Source: Nitrospirota bacterium
GTDB taxonomy: Bacteria > Nitrospirota > Thermodesulfovibrionia > Thermodesulfovibrionales > JdFR-88
Length of the DNA: 64,000 nt
Assembly (NCBI GenBank): GCA_021812785.1
Contig: JAKAMR010000001.1
Location: forward strand, 1-64,000
Reading direction: 5' to 3'
Under the pieces are notes generated by a model that was not told where the DNA came from, did not search any database, and saw only the letters and a list, made by a program, of their open reading frames with translations. Positions 7,693 through 16,054 of the stretch are shown one piece after another. Made by a program: the position numbers and the translations under genes. Each line of letters begins with the position of its first letter. Position 1 is the stretch's first letter.

Positions 7693-8187
7693 ATGGTCAT
7701 AAAAGGAAAGGTCTGGAAATTCGGTGACGATGTGGACACGGACGCGATAATACCGGCAAGGTATCTGAACACCTCCGATCCGGCTGAACTTGCGAAGCAT
7801 GTAATGGAGGACGCCGACAAGGATTTCCCCGGCAAGGTAAACCCGGGGGACATCATCGTGGCAGGAAAGAACTTTGGCTGCGGCTCATCCAGGGAGCATG
7901 CCCCGCTGGCCATCAAGGCCGCCGGCGTAAGCACCGTAGTGGCAAAGAGCTTCGCCCGCATATTCTTCAGGAATTCATTCAACATAGGGCTGCCCATATT
8001 CGAATGCCCTGAGCTGTTCGAAAATGTCCGGCAGGGAGATGTTGTAGAGATAGATACGGACGCCGGCACCATCCGCGCAGGCGGCAAGACCTACAGCGCA
8101 AGCCCCATCCCGCCTTTCATGCGGGAGCTTGTAAGCGCGGGCGGGCTCGTGGAATGGACAAAGAAGAAACTGGCAGCCCGCAAATAG
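7693..8187 (+). CDS. leuD: 3-isopropylmalate dehydratase small subunit (LeuD-type)
   Basis: 164 residues from the ATG at 7693, which is preceded by GTGGAGG; the frame is open further upstream but that part lies in the leader. The aconitase swivel domain is complete: KFGDDVDTDAIIPARYL, GKNFGCGSSREHAP (substrate-binding loop) and ARIFFRNSFNIGLP. With the large subunit LeuC it isomerises 2- to 3-isopropylmalate in leucine synthesis. The length matches the short (160-170 residue) LeuD of thermophiles, Deltaproteobacteria and archaea, a group that also includes homoaconitase and citramalate-pathway enzymes. No leuC is visible in the window; it may lie elsewhere. Confidence 0.9.
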   Translation: MVIKGKVWKFGDDVDTDAIIPARYLNTSDPAELAKHVMEDADKDFPGKVNPGDIIVAGKNFGCGSSREHAPLAIKAAGVSTVVAKSFARIFFRNSFNIGLPIFECPELFENVRQGDVVEIDTDAGTIRAGGKTYSASPIPPFMRELVSAGGLVEWTKKKLAARK

Positions 8188-8238
8188 GCTTTTTGTTTTT
8201 TTATTTTTATTTATCCCACGGAAGGAGATTTTTTTGAG

Positions 8239-9309
8239 ATGAAATCTTACAAAATTGCCGTGATACCCGGTGACGGAACGGGTCCGGAGGTAATAGCAGA
8301 AGGAATAAAGGTATTAAACACCGTGGCGGGGCGTTTCGGCTTCAACCTGGAGTACACCGGCTTCGATTTTGGCGGAGACCGCTACCTAAGAACAGGGGAG
8401 ATCCTGCCCGCAAGCGCCCTGGATGAGCTGAGACTTTTCGATGCCATATATCTTGGGGCCATAGGGCACCCGGACGTAAAGCCCGGCATCCTTGAAAAAG
8501 GCATCCTCCTTGAGCTCCGGTTCAAGTTGGACCAATACATCAACCTGCGCCCCATAAAACTCTATCCCGGAGTGGACTGCCCGCTTAAGGGCAAGGGCCC
8601 GGATGACATAGACCTGGTGGTGGTAAGGGAAAACTCCGAGGGGCTTTACGCGGGGGCCGGCGGCACGCTTAAGAAAGGGACGCCGGACGAAGTGGCCATC
8701 CAGGAGTCCATAAACACCAGGAAAGGCGTCGAGAGATGCCTGAGGTACGCCTTCGAATATACACAGAAAAGGAACAAGCGAAAAAACCTGACCCTCTGCG
8801 GTAAAACAAATGTGCTCACCTTTGCATTTGACCTCTGGGAAAGGACATTCAAGGAGATCGCACCGGAATACCCGGATGTAAAGACAGACTATGCCCATGT
8901 GGACGCCATAACCATGTGGTTTGTCAAAAACCCGGAATGGTTTGATGTGGTGGTCACGGACAACATGTTCGGGGACATCATAACGGATCTTGGCGCGATG
9001 ATCCAGGGCGGCATGGGCATCGCGGCGGGCGGAAATATAAACCCGGCTGGGGTCTCCATGTTCGAGCCCATCGGAGGTTCGGCTCCCAAGTACAAGGGCC
9101 AGAACGTAATAAATCCGCTAGCCGCCATAAGCGCGGGTGGGATGATGCTTGAGCACCTTGGCCAGGCGGATGCCGCAAGGGCGGTAGAGGCGGCCGTGAT
9201 GGAAGTCACCGGGAAACATATAAAGAGCCTTGCCGCAGGCAAAATGGGTATGGGCACAAAAGAAGTGGGAGATCTTACCGCAAAGCTCGCCTCCAGCATC
9301 AGCGTCTAA
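8239..9309 (+). CDS. leuB: 3-isopropylmalate dehydrogenase-type decarboxylating dehydrogenase
   Basis: 356 residues; AAGGAG lies about twelve bases before the ATG. It is a member of the isocitrate/isopropylmalate dehydrogenase family: N-terminal IAVIPGDGTGPEV, VVVRENSEGLYAG, the metal-binding TDNMFGDIITDLGA, and the NAD-binding MFEPIGGSAPKYKGQN. The last motif resembles actinobacterial LeuB more than isocitrate dehydrogenase. Standing directly after leuD it is most simply LeuB, oxidising 3-isopropylmalate to 2-oxoisocaproate with NAD. Isocitrate, homoisocitrate or tartrate dehydrogenase activity cannot be ruled out by sequence reading. It is separated from leuD by about 50 T-rich bases, so the two may be co-transcribed. 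Confidence 0.85.
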   Translation: MKSYKIAVIPGDGTGPEVIAEGIKVLNTVAGRFGFNLEYTGFDFGGDRYLRTGEILPASALDELRLFDAIYLGAIGHPDVKPGILEKGILLELRFKLDQYINLRPIKLYPGVDCPLKGKGPDDIDLVVVRENSEGLYAGAGGTLKKGTPDEVAIQESINTRKGVERCLRYAFEYTQKRNKRKNLTLCGKTNVLTFAFDLWERTFKEIAPEYPDVKTDYAHVDAITMWFVKNPEWFDVVVTDNMFGDIITDLGAMIQGGMGIAAGGNINPAGVSMFEPIGGSAPKYKGQNVINPLAAISAGGMMLEHLGQADAARAVEAAVMEVTGKHIKSLAAGKMGMGTKEVGDLTAKLASSISV

Positions 9310-9548
9310 AGAAAAAAACAAAATAAAAAGGCCGGGCCCCTTTTCGATCCGGGGCCCTGGCCCGAGTTTGGGAGGAAAAAAGCAAAAAAGCAAAAAAACA
9401 AAAAAGGCAAATTCGCTTTTCCTGCTCTCAATTTACCCAAACACTATGAAGGAAAATTGAAGAGAGAATGAATAGATTGTGTGGATTGATCCCCTGCGCT
9501 CTTTCAGACAAACGGGCGGCAAAAAAGCGGTAAAAAGGCAAAAAAAAG

Positions 9549-9573
9549 GGGCCGGATGTGAAACATCCGGCCC
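9549..9573 (+). other. 11-bp perfect hairpin with trinucleotide loop
   Basis: GGGCCGGATGT pairs with ACATCCGGCCC around a GAA loop. An AGGAGG follows at 9582-9587 with no long reading frame after it, and there is no immediate T-run. It could be an RNA processing signal or part of a small RNA. Confidence 0.45.
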
Positions 9574-9652
9574 AGAATCTCAGGAGGAATAGGTTGTTTT
9601 CTATTCTGCCTTTAATATACCCGCCAAATATGTGGAAATTATTTGAATAACT

Positions 9653-9674
9653 TGAAAGGATTATGAGGATTTTT
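9653..9674 (+). repeat. 22-bp direct repeat, copy 1
   Basis: A 22-bp sequence beginning TGAAAGGATTATGAGG is repeated exactly at 9844-9865. Both copies lie in the leuB-lgt intergenic region and are followed by T-rich sequence. They flank the terminator at 9728-9766. Confidence 0.7.
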
Positions 9675-9727
9675 TATTCCCGGACATGCAGGGGCTTTTT
9701 GTTTTGAGATTCCCCTGGATCTTTTAA

Positions 9728-9766
9728 AAAAGACAAAGGGCCTTTTTGAAAGGCCCTTTGTCTTTT
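9728..9766. terminator. Strong bidirectional intrinsic terminator
   Basis: A perfect 18-bp stem (9728-9745 with 9749-9766) with a three-base loop, starting AAAAGACAAAGGGCC and ending in TTTT. The A-run on one side and T-run on the other make it work in both directions, as expected between the convergent leuB and lgt transcripts. Confidence 0.8.
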
Positions 9767-9843
9767 GGAGAGAGGGGGAATGTTTTTCCTTGTTTTATGA
9801 GTTTAGTATAGATCCGGAATTTGAAGAAAATTAGAAGATAAAA

Positions 9844-9865
9844 TGAAAGGATTATGAGGATTTTT
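9844..9865 (+). repeat. 22-bp direct repeat, copy 2
   Basis: Exact second copy of the 9653-9674 sequence, 191 bases downstream, again followed by a T-rich run. Confidence 0.7.
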
Positions 9866-9949
9866 GTTTTTTTGTTTTTGCGGCAAGGTTATGATGGTCT
9901 GGCGGCCTTACCGGTTGGATTATTCCGTTTTGGCGGCCTTGCGCCGGGA

Positions 9950-10738
9950 TTAAATTGATTTGGCGCCTTTACGCCGCCAGAGGGCCAGCGCGACGCCTGC
10001 CAGCACCATTGCTGAGCTGAGTATCTGACCCATTGTGAAGGGGCCTGCCACAAAGCCAAGCTGCGGGTCGGGCTGCCTGAAAAACTCAAGGGTGAAGCGG
10101 ATTATCCCGTAAAGTATCAGAAACGCGGCCAGGAGCATCCCGCTTCTTTTGACCCTGTCTTTCAATATCCAGAGAATAATGAAAAGCACTACCCCTTCGC
10201 AAAAAAACTCGTACAGTTCGGAGGGATGGCGGGGAATGTCTCCACCCTGCGGAAAGACCATTGCCCAGGGCACATTTGAAGGCCGCCCGAAAAGCTCGCC
10301 GTTTATGAAATTGCCTAACCTCCCGAACCCGAGGCCCGGAGGGACAGTAGCCACCAGCATGTCGGACACCCTCCAGAAATCCAGCTTGTGCTTCCTGCAA
10401 AAAAGGACGCCCGCGATCACAAGCCCGATCAGCCCGCCGTGAAAGGACATCCCTCCCTGCCAGACGGCAAAGATCCTTAAGGGGTTTTGCAGGTAATAGC
10501 CAAGGTTGTAAAACAGCACATATCCAAGCCTCGCCCCCAGCACAAGCGCAACGATGATCCAGAAATAGAAGCTCTCCACCACCTGCGGCGTAAGGCCCTT
10601 GATCTTCTTTTTCCTGGCCTGGTAATTAAAAAGGAACCAGGATGTAATGAATCCCATGATATACATGAGCCCATACCACCTTATGGCAAACGGGCCCACC
10701 TTTACGATCGTTGGACTGATGCGGGGATAGGGTATCAA
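9950..10738 (-). CDS. lgt: Prolipoprotein diacylglyceryl transferase
   Basis: 262 residues with seven or so hydrophobic segments. The family signature is present: RWYGLMYIMGF near the N-terminus, QGGMSFHGGLIG, GRLGNFINGELFG and RHPSELYEF. The enzyme transfers diacylglycerol from phosphatidylglycerol to the lipobox cysteine of prelipoproteins in the inner membrane. Its start overlaps the malQ stop by four bases, so lgt is the last gene of the trehalose/glucan operon, an unusual place for a housekeeping lipoprotein enzyme. A lipoprotein candidate is encoded at 34628-34984. Confidence 0.95.
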   Translation of the reverse strand: MIPYPRISPTIVKVGPFAIRWYGLMYIMGFITSWFLFNYQARKKKIKGLTPQVVESFYFWIIVALVLGARLGYVLFYNLGYYLQNPLRIFAVWQGGMSFHGGLIGLVIAGVLFCRKHKLDFWRVSDMLVATVPPGLGFGRLGNFINGELFGRPSNVPWAMVFPQGGDIPRHPSELYEFFCEGVVLFIILWILKDRVKRSGMLLAAFLILYGIIRFTLEFFRQPDPQLGFVAGPFTMGQILSSAMVLAGVALALWRRKGAKSI

Positions 10739-12870
10739 CGCCCTCTGCCTTCCTGCTTGAACACCCCCGCAAAAGATGCCGCCAGGCCGGACAGGGCTTC
10801 CATGGGCAGGGGGGCCTTTATCTTCCAGTTGGGATAGCTGTCACGGCTTCCAGGCAGGTTGGGCTGTTCTGAGGACTTGAATACGTCCTCGATGCTTGCC
10901 GAAACGTACAGACATGGGGTCCTTCCAAGATGTCTGTAAATGGCAAGCATAAGTTCCTCGTTCATATCTGCGGGCATCTCATAATTATCGGGTATAAGAC
11001 CTTCCTTTTTCAAGGCGGAAAGGATTATCCCCTTGTCCCTTCCCCTTGCGGCAATGTCCGCCCTGTAGGAATCTTCGGAGGGATACAGGGAGAGGGAACG
11101 TTTCACCTCCATGTCATGCCCCGCCCACCAGCCGTAAAGGGTCGGCAGGTCATGGGTGCTTACTGCGCAGAAGGCATGCCTGGGATAAAGGCTGGGGGGA
11201 ACCAGGTCAGGGGAAGGATAGAGCCTCTCATAGATAAGCAGCCTGTAGGAAAGCATGTTCCTTGCCATCAGGGCCTCCCTCATCTGCGGGTCTACCGTGC
11301 CCAGGTCTTCAGCGACCAGGACCGTCTTGTGCCGCCTGCTCTCTATGGCCAGTATTCCCATCAGCTCTTCCGCCGGGTATTTTACATAGGCCCCCTGCCA
11401 CGGCTCCATCCCTTGGGGGATCCAGAAAAGGCGGAAAAGCCCAAGCGCATGGTCGATCCTCAGCATCCCGGCGTGCTCCATGTTCTTGCTGGCGGTCCGT
11501 ATGAAGGCCTCAAAGCCGGACTCCCGCATTTTTTGCGGGGCCATTGGTGGAAACCCCCAGTTCTGGCCTTTAAGATTGAATTCATCGGGCGGCGCGCCCG
11601 CACTGGCGACTGAGGCGAAACAATCCCTGAATATCCAGTCATCGGCGCCGCCCGAAGCCGTGCCTATGGCCTGGTCCAGGTAAAGGCCGGAGCGCATACC
11701 CAGCCGGGCGGCCCGCTTGGCCAGGTTTTCAAGCTGGCCGTCTATCAGCCATTGAACATACACATGAAAAAGCACCTGTTCAATATTCTGCCGTCTGAAC
11801 TCGCTCACCAGGCTGCCGCGAGGGTCTTTAAAATCCTGGGGCCAATCCTTCCAGTTCATCCCATGGACCTCGCTTAAGGCCATGAAAGTGGCATAATCCA
11901 AAAGAGCGCTGCCCTCTTTTTCCATGAATGCCGCAAGGGCCTGCCCCCTTTCCGTGCGGGCGGGATAATGCCGCTTGTAAAAACGGGCGAACATCTCCCG
12001 GATAACCCGCAGCTTAAGGGTATACACTCCGCCATAATCCACATGTCTGGACCCAATAAGAGCGTCTATCTCTTTTTGAAGGCCGTTCCGGCCTGCCGCG
12101 TCAAATTCCGGAACACCCTCCAGATCAAGGAAGATGAAATTGCGGTAAAGCCTGCTTAAGGGCCAATAAGGGCTTATGCTTTCAGGCAGAGGGATCTGAT
12201 GCAGCGGAAGTATGCCGGCAAAATCTCCTCCCAGGCCGGCAACCATGTCCATTATGGCGCCCAGGTCCCTGAAATCCCCTATCCCCCAGTTGTTTGCCGA
12301 GCGCACCTCGTGCAGGGCCATGTTAAGGCCCCAGGACCTCATCTCATTTTTGGGAAGCTCATTTTGGGGCATCTCTTCTTCTGGCAGATAGCATGTCCGC
12401 GGGGTGATTATAAGCCGGGTGCTGGCCCTCGTCCCGCCGGGGGCATGGATGAAAAGCGTGTAATAACCCTGCGGGAGCGGAGGGATTTCCACCGGATATT
12501 TCCCGTATTTGCGGCCCCTGAACTCCAAGACCTCTTCAGGGTCTTCCCTGACGGACCATTTCCGCACGTCCTTTTTCTCATCCTCAAGCGAAATGCGGAT
12601 AGGTATCCGGACCAGGCAAGAGGAAAGGCAGACATAAACCTTGAAGGCCGAACTCTTGACCGACACAAACGAGGGCTCCAGCACCGGCGGCTCAAGCCTT
12701 TTCTCCAATATCCCCCTCAGGGCGCCCTCATCTTCCACGGGAAGGCCCATGGCCTTGAGAACGCCTTTTTTTGTCTCAATGGTTATATCGTGCCGGTTGC
12801 CCCAGATGTCATAAAAATCGGGCAGTATGCCCATGTTCTCCGCAAGCTCATTTATAAGCTGCCCGTCCAA
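10735..12870 (-). CDS. malQ: 4-alpha-glucanotransferase (amylomaltase, GH77)
   Basis: 711 residues from a TTG start preceded by AAAGGAGA. The N-terminal about 150 residues form a beta-rich extension as in the longer bacterial MalQ proteins. The GH77 barrel follows: WGIGDFRDLG, the nucleophile segment RIDHALGLFRLFW, the acid/base AEDLG, and STHDLPTLYGWW. The enzyme moves maltodextrin segments between alpha-1,4-glucans, feeding chains of the right length to TreY. It lies between treY (31 bases upstream) and lgt (overlapping). Confidence 0.93.
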   Translation of the reverse strand: MDGQLINELAENMGILPDFYDIWGNRHDITIETKKGVLKAMGLPVEDEGALRGILEKRLEPPVLEPSFVSVKSSAFKVYVCLSSCLVRIPIRISLEDEKKDVRKWSVREDPEEVLEFRGRKYGKYPVEIPPLPQGYYTLFIHAPGGTRASTRLIITPRTCYLPEEEMPQNELPKNEMRSWGLNMALHEVRSANNWGIGDFRDLGAIMDMVAGLGGDFAGILPLHQIPLPESISPYWPLSRLYRNFIFLDLEGVPEFDAAGRNGLQKEIDALIGSRHVDYGGVYTLKLRVIREMFARFYKRHYPARTERGQALAAFMEKEGSALLDYATFMALSEVHGMNWKDWPQDFKDPRGSLVSEFRRQNIEQVLFHVYVQWLIDGQLENLAKRAARLGMRSGLYLDQAIGTASGGADDWIFRDCFASVASAGAPPDEFNLKGQNWGFPPMAPQKMRESGFEAFIRTASKNMEHAGMLRIDHALGLFRLFWIPQGMEPWQGAYVKYPAEELMGILAIESRRHKTVLVAEDLGTVDPQMREALMARNMLSYRLLIYERLYPSPDLVPPSLYPRHAFCAVSTHDLPTLYGWWAGHDMEVKRSLSLYPSEDSYRADIAARGRDKGIILSALKKEGLIPDNYEMPADMNEELMLAIYRHLGRTPCLYVSASIEDVFKSSEQPNLPGSRDSYPNWKIKAPLPMEALSGLAASFAGVFKQEGRGR

Positions 12871-12901
12871 AAAGATCTTCTCCTTTTTCGTTCAGCCGTT
12901 A

Positions 12902-15900
12902 TCAGGAAAACTGCTCAGCCAAAAATAAAGGGAACCCGCTTAAAAGCTCCCCTGCCCGAAGCAGGTACCTGCCGCCTTCTTCCCGGGTCTCCACGGTCCG
13001 GTCCGTAAAGACGTCCTTGAACCGTCCGGGCCCCGGCAACTCAACGCAGGTGTCCTTCCAGACAGCTTCCCCAACCGGAACTGCCTTCCCGGCGGAGACA
13101 TCTCTGGGGGGCAAAAGTCCGGCAAAGAACCTGGGGGCGCATACAAGCGCTGTTTCAGCGCCTTTTTTCCTTAAAAAAGTGCACAGGTTCTCTTTTTTAA
13201 CCCCTTCCGTCCCTAAAGAAACGTAGTCCCCTCCAACAAATATTTCCCTGAACGTTTTTCTGAAATGAAGCGCCTTCCATGTTACATAGAGCTTTATCCT
13301 GGGGTCATCCAGACGCTCAAGCAATTCCCCGCAGAGCCGGGACTTTCCCATGGAGACCTCCATGGACTTAAGCTCATCAAGCAGACGCATCCTGGCATCA
13401 TAGTCTACATCCCCGCGGTTGTCGGGGTCCACAAGGGAAAACGTCCATAGCTCCGTTCCCTGGTAGAAATCAGGGATGCCGGGGCTTGCGGCCTTAAGGA
13501 GCGTTTGCGAAAGCGAATTGAGCAGCCCGTAGCGGGAGACCATATCCGCAAACGGTGAAAAATCCCTCAGGAAAGGGTTTTTGTTTTTATCCATGGGCGC
13601 CAGTATCCGGTCTATAAAGGACAACAGGGCTTCCTCATATTCCTTGTCCGGGTTTATCCAGCTAGTGTTGACCTTGGCTTCCCTTGCGGCCTTGATCATG
13701 TACTGCTTTATCCTCTCCATAAAAGATTTTTGCTTTTGCTTTTGTTTTCTCTCCTGCTCCCCGCCATTAAAAAGACCTTGCAGGGGCCATATCCCAAGCA
13801 GCACCTGGTACAGGTGATACTCCTCGTTCGGGCTTGGCACCGGTCTGTCCAGGACGGGTTTTTTCCTCTTGTTGGTCCGCTTCCATTTCATCAGGGCCTC
13901 GCGCCAGGCCCCGGGCATCTCGGTAAGCACATTAAGCCTGGCCCGGACGTCCTCGCTCCTTTTCGTATCGTGGGTGGAAGTGGCTGTCATGGAGAAGGGC
14001 CAGTATTTGTTCCTCTCGATGTTCTGCCCGTGGAAGGTTTCCATGGAAAGGCCGAAGCGGTCCGGAGAGCCGCCCACCTCGTTCAGCGAAAGAAGCCTAT
14101 TAAATATGTAGAAGGCGGTGTCCTCAAGCCCCTTGGCCATGATCGGCCCCGTCTGCTGCTGGAGCTTCATCACGAAATCGAACCATTCCGCCTTGTCATC
14201 GGCCGGCAGCTCCGCGCTGTATTCAAGGATAAGCACCTGTTTTATGAACTCGAATGTCTGGGCGCTTATGGACGTGTTCATCCTCTGCGCCTTCTTGACG
14301 GCCTGCTCCATGTACCGGCGGTCCCTTTCGCCCGCGCCGGAGGAGCTTATGTAGGTCCGGTAGACCTGGAAACAGGCCATGACCTCTGAAAGCGCCCTGG
14401 TCAGGCTAAGCAGGGTGAAATCCCTCGTCAACCGCGATTTTTGCGCAAGCATGTACAGCCGGTGGCCAAGCACGTTTATCTCGCCCGACATGGAGGATTC
14501 CATTATCTGCCTTTTCGCGCGATAGGCAAGGTCTGGGAAATTGATCTTCTCCCCTATGAACCGGAAGTATGTCTCATCCATACGCCGGGAGCTCTCCTGC
14601 TTTATGAAAATGCCGTTCAGGGAGTTCATGAAATCGTATCCCGTGGTCCCGCATATAGGCCAGTCCTCGGGTATCCGTTCCCCCTTCATAAGTATCTTCT
14701 CGCCCACTATGTAGAAAGGGACGGCCGGCGGTTTCTGGAGGAGCTCCGTTTTCAGAGCCGGCTTCCTGTCTTGTGCCTCCTCCTGCGGCAGCATGGCAAG
14801 AACGGCGTCTTGCTGAAGGTCCCTCAGGTATTCGGCAGGGTTATAAAGGCCGTCCAGGTGGTCCACCCGCAGCCCGGTGATCCTGCCCTGTTTTATGAAC
14901 TCGAATATGAGCCGGTGGCTTTCATCAAATACGTCGGGCAGCTCCGGCCTGATGGCGGCCAACTGGTTTATGTCAAAGAACCTGCGGTAGTTTATCTCAT
15001 CGGTGGCCACAACCCAGAAAGACAACCTGTATGGCTGCCTGGAGATGAGCCCGTCCAGCAGATCGAAACTTCTTGGGTCGCCCTTGACGCCGTTAAATAT
15101 CCTTACATTGCCCTCTACAAAAAACCGCACTTCGGCTGAAGCCTCATATAGCGCCAAAAGCCTGCGTTTTATTACCTCTTTTTCCCTGTTCCTCTCCCTT
15201 TTTTTCTCAAGGTCCCTCTCCTGGGTCCCCGGCAGATGCCCAAGAGACGTTATCACGCTCATCAGTTCCTCGTAATGCTCGCTCCCGCCTATCTCCCTTT
15301 CGAGCTCCCCCAGCCTGTGCCTTAATATGAGCTCGTAAGAGCCCGGCTCCACAGGCAGGAGGTTTTCGTAACAGGCCAGGAAAAATCCGCCTTCCCTGAA
15401 ACTGAGCTTGATCTCCCCCATTTCGAGCGCCTTGCCGTACTGCTCTCCCAGGATGGGAAGAAGCACCTTGTCCTTAAGGGTCTCCAAGGGGGCGAACCAG
15501 TCAATGTCAAAAAAGGAGGCGTAATGGGAACTGCGCCCGTTTTCCAGAACGCTCTGCCACCACGGGTTGTCCCCAAGGATGCACATGTGATTGGGCACGA
15601 TATCCTGAACCTGGCCCATCCCGTACCGCGAAAGCTCCTCCGTGAACAGCCCGTATTCCTCCAGCGTCCCGACCTCCGGGTTCAGCTGGTCATACCGGAT
15701 AAGGTCATAGCCATGAAGGCTTCCCGGCGCGGACCTAAAATTGGGGGAAGAATAGATATCGGTTATTCCCAGTTCGTGCAGATAAGGAATTATATTGCGC
15801 GCCCGGCTGAACGGCAGCAGGCGGTTGAACTGCAGCCTGTAGGTGCTCACAGGCACCCGGAGTGTTTTCGTTTTTGTTTTTTCCGTCTGCCCGGCCTCCC

Positions 15901-15997
15901 TCTCCGCAGAATTTTCACTGGTGAGATCACCTGCAGGATTTTTACCGGTGAAACCCTCTCCCGCCGTTTCATCGCTGGACATTTTAAATTGAATCAA
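12902..15997 (-). CDS. treY: Malto-oligosyltrehalose synthase
   Basis: 1031 residues, longer than the usual 700-950. Start is a TTG at 15997 with AAGGGGA just upstream; an ATG at 15982 (residue 6) is the alternative. After a low-complexity N-terminus (about 1-45, rich in E, K, T) the GH13 domain begins with VSTYRLQFN. Catalytic-region motifs are DIVPNHM, GLRVDHLDGLYNP (nucleophile Asp) and STHDTKRSEDVRARL, with a C-terminal DFYQGTELW. It converts the reducing-end linkage of maltodextrins to alpha,alpha-1,1, giving maltooligosyl trehalose for TreZ. A KQKQKQK patch encoded by 13728-13752 and the KTKTKT near the N-terminus are A-rich coding tracts of the type seen throughout the window. Confidence 0.94.
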   Translation of the reverse strand: MIQFKMSSDETAGEGFTGKNPAGDLTSENSAEREAGQTEKTKTKTLRVPVSTYRLQFNRLLPFSRARNIIPYLHELGITDIYSSPNFRSAPGSLHGYDLIRYDQLNPEVGTLEEYGLFTEELSRYGMGQVQDIVPNHMCILGDNPWWQSVLENGRSSHYASFFDIDWFAPLETLKDKVLLPILGEQYGKALEMGEIKLSFREGGFFLACYENLLPVEPGSYELILRHRLGELEREIGGSEHYEELMSVITSLGHLPGTQERDLEKKRERNREKEVIKRRLLALYEASAEVRFFVEGNVRIFNGVKGDPRSFDLLDGLISRQPYRLSFWVVATDEINYRRFFDINQLAAIRPELPDVFDESHRLIFEFIKQGRITGLRVDHLDGLYNPAEYLRDLQQDAVLAMLPQEEAQDRKPALKTELLQKPPAVPFYIVGEKILMKGERIPEDWPICGTTGYDFMNSLNGIFIKQESSRRMDETYFRFIGEKINFPDLAYRAKRQIMESSMSGEINVLGHRLYMLAQKSRLTRDFTLLSLTRALSEVMACFQVYRTYISSSGAGERDRRYMEQAVKKAQRMNTSISAQTFEFIKQVLILEYSAELPADDKAEWFDFVMKLQQQTGPIMAKGLEDTAFYIFNRLLSLNEVGGSPDRFGLSMETFHGQNIERNKYWPFSMTATSTHDTKRSEDVRARLNVLTEMPGAWREALMKWKRTNKRKKPVLDRPVPSPNEEYHLYQVLLGIWPLQGLFNGGEQERKQKQKQKSFMERIKQYMIKAAREAKVNTSWINPDKEYEEALLSFIDRILAPMDKNKNPFLRDFSPFADMVSRYGLLNSLSQTLLKAASPGIPDFYQGTELWTFSLVDPDNRGDVDYDARMRLLDELKSMEVSMGKSRLCGELLERLDDPRIKLYVTWKALHFRKTFREIFVGGDYVSLGTEGVKKENLCTFLRKKGAETALVCAPRFFAGLLPPRDVSAGKAVPVGEAVWKDTCVELPGPGRFKDVFTDRTVETREEGGRYLLRAGELLSGFPLFLAEQFS

Positions 15998-16054
15998 AAA
16001 TTCCCCTTGCCGTGCCCGGATCGAATGAATTTTTCGATCCTGATCTTTTTACCT

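Larger units (their letters stand above)
9310..9949. other. Intergenic region with hairpins, direct repeats and A-rich tracts; no gene
   Basis: About 640 bases without a convincing gene, between convergent leuB and lgt. It holds a GC-rich inverted repeat (GGGCCCC at 9334-9340, GGGGCCC at 9351-9357), an A-rich tract (9376-9408), an 11-bp hairpin with a GAA loop (9549-9559 with 9563-9573) followed by an orphan CAGGAGG, a 22-bp direct repeat and a strong terminator. An unannotated small RNA is possible but there is no direct proof. Confidence 0.6.
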
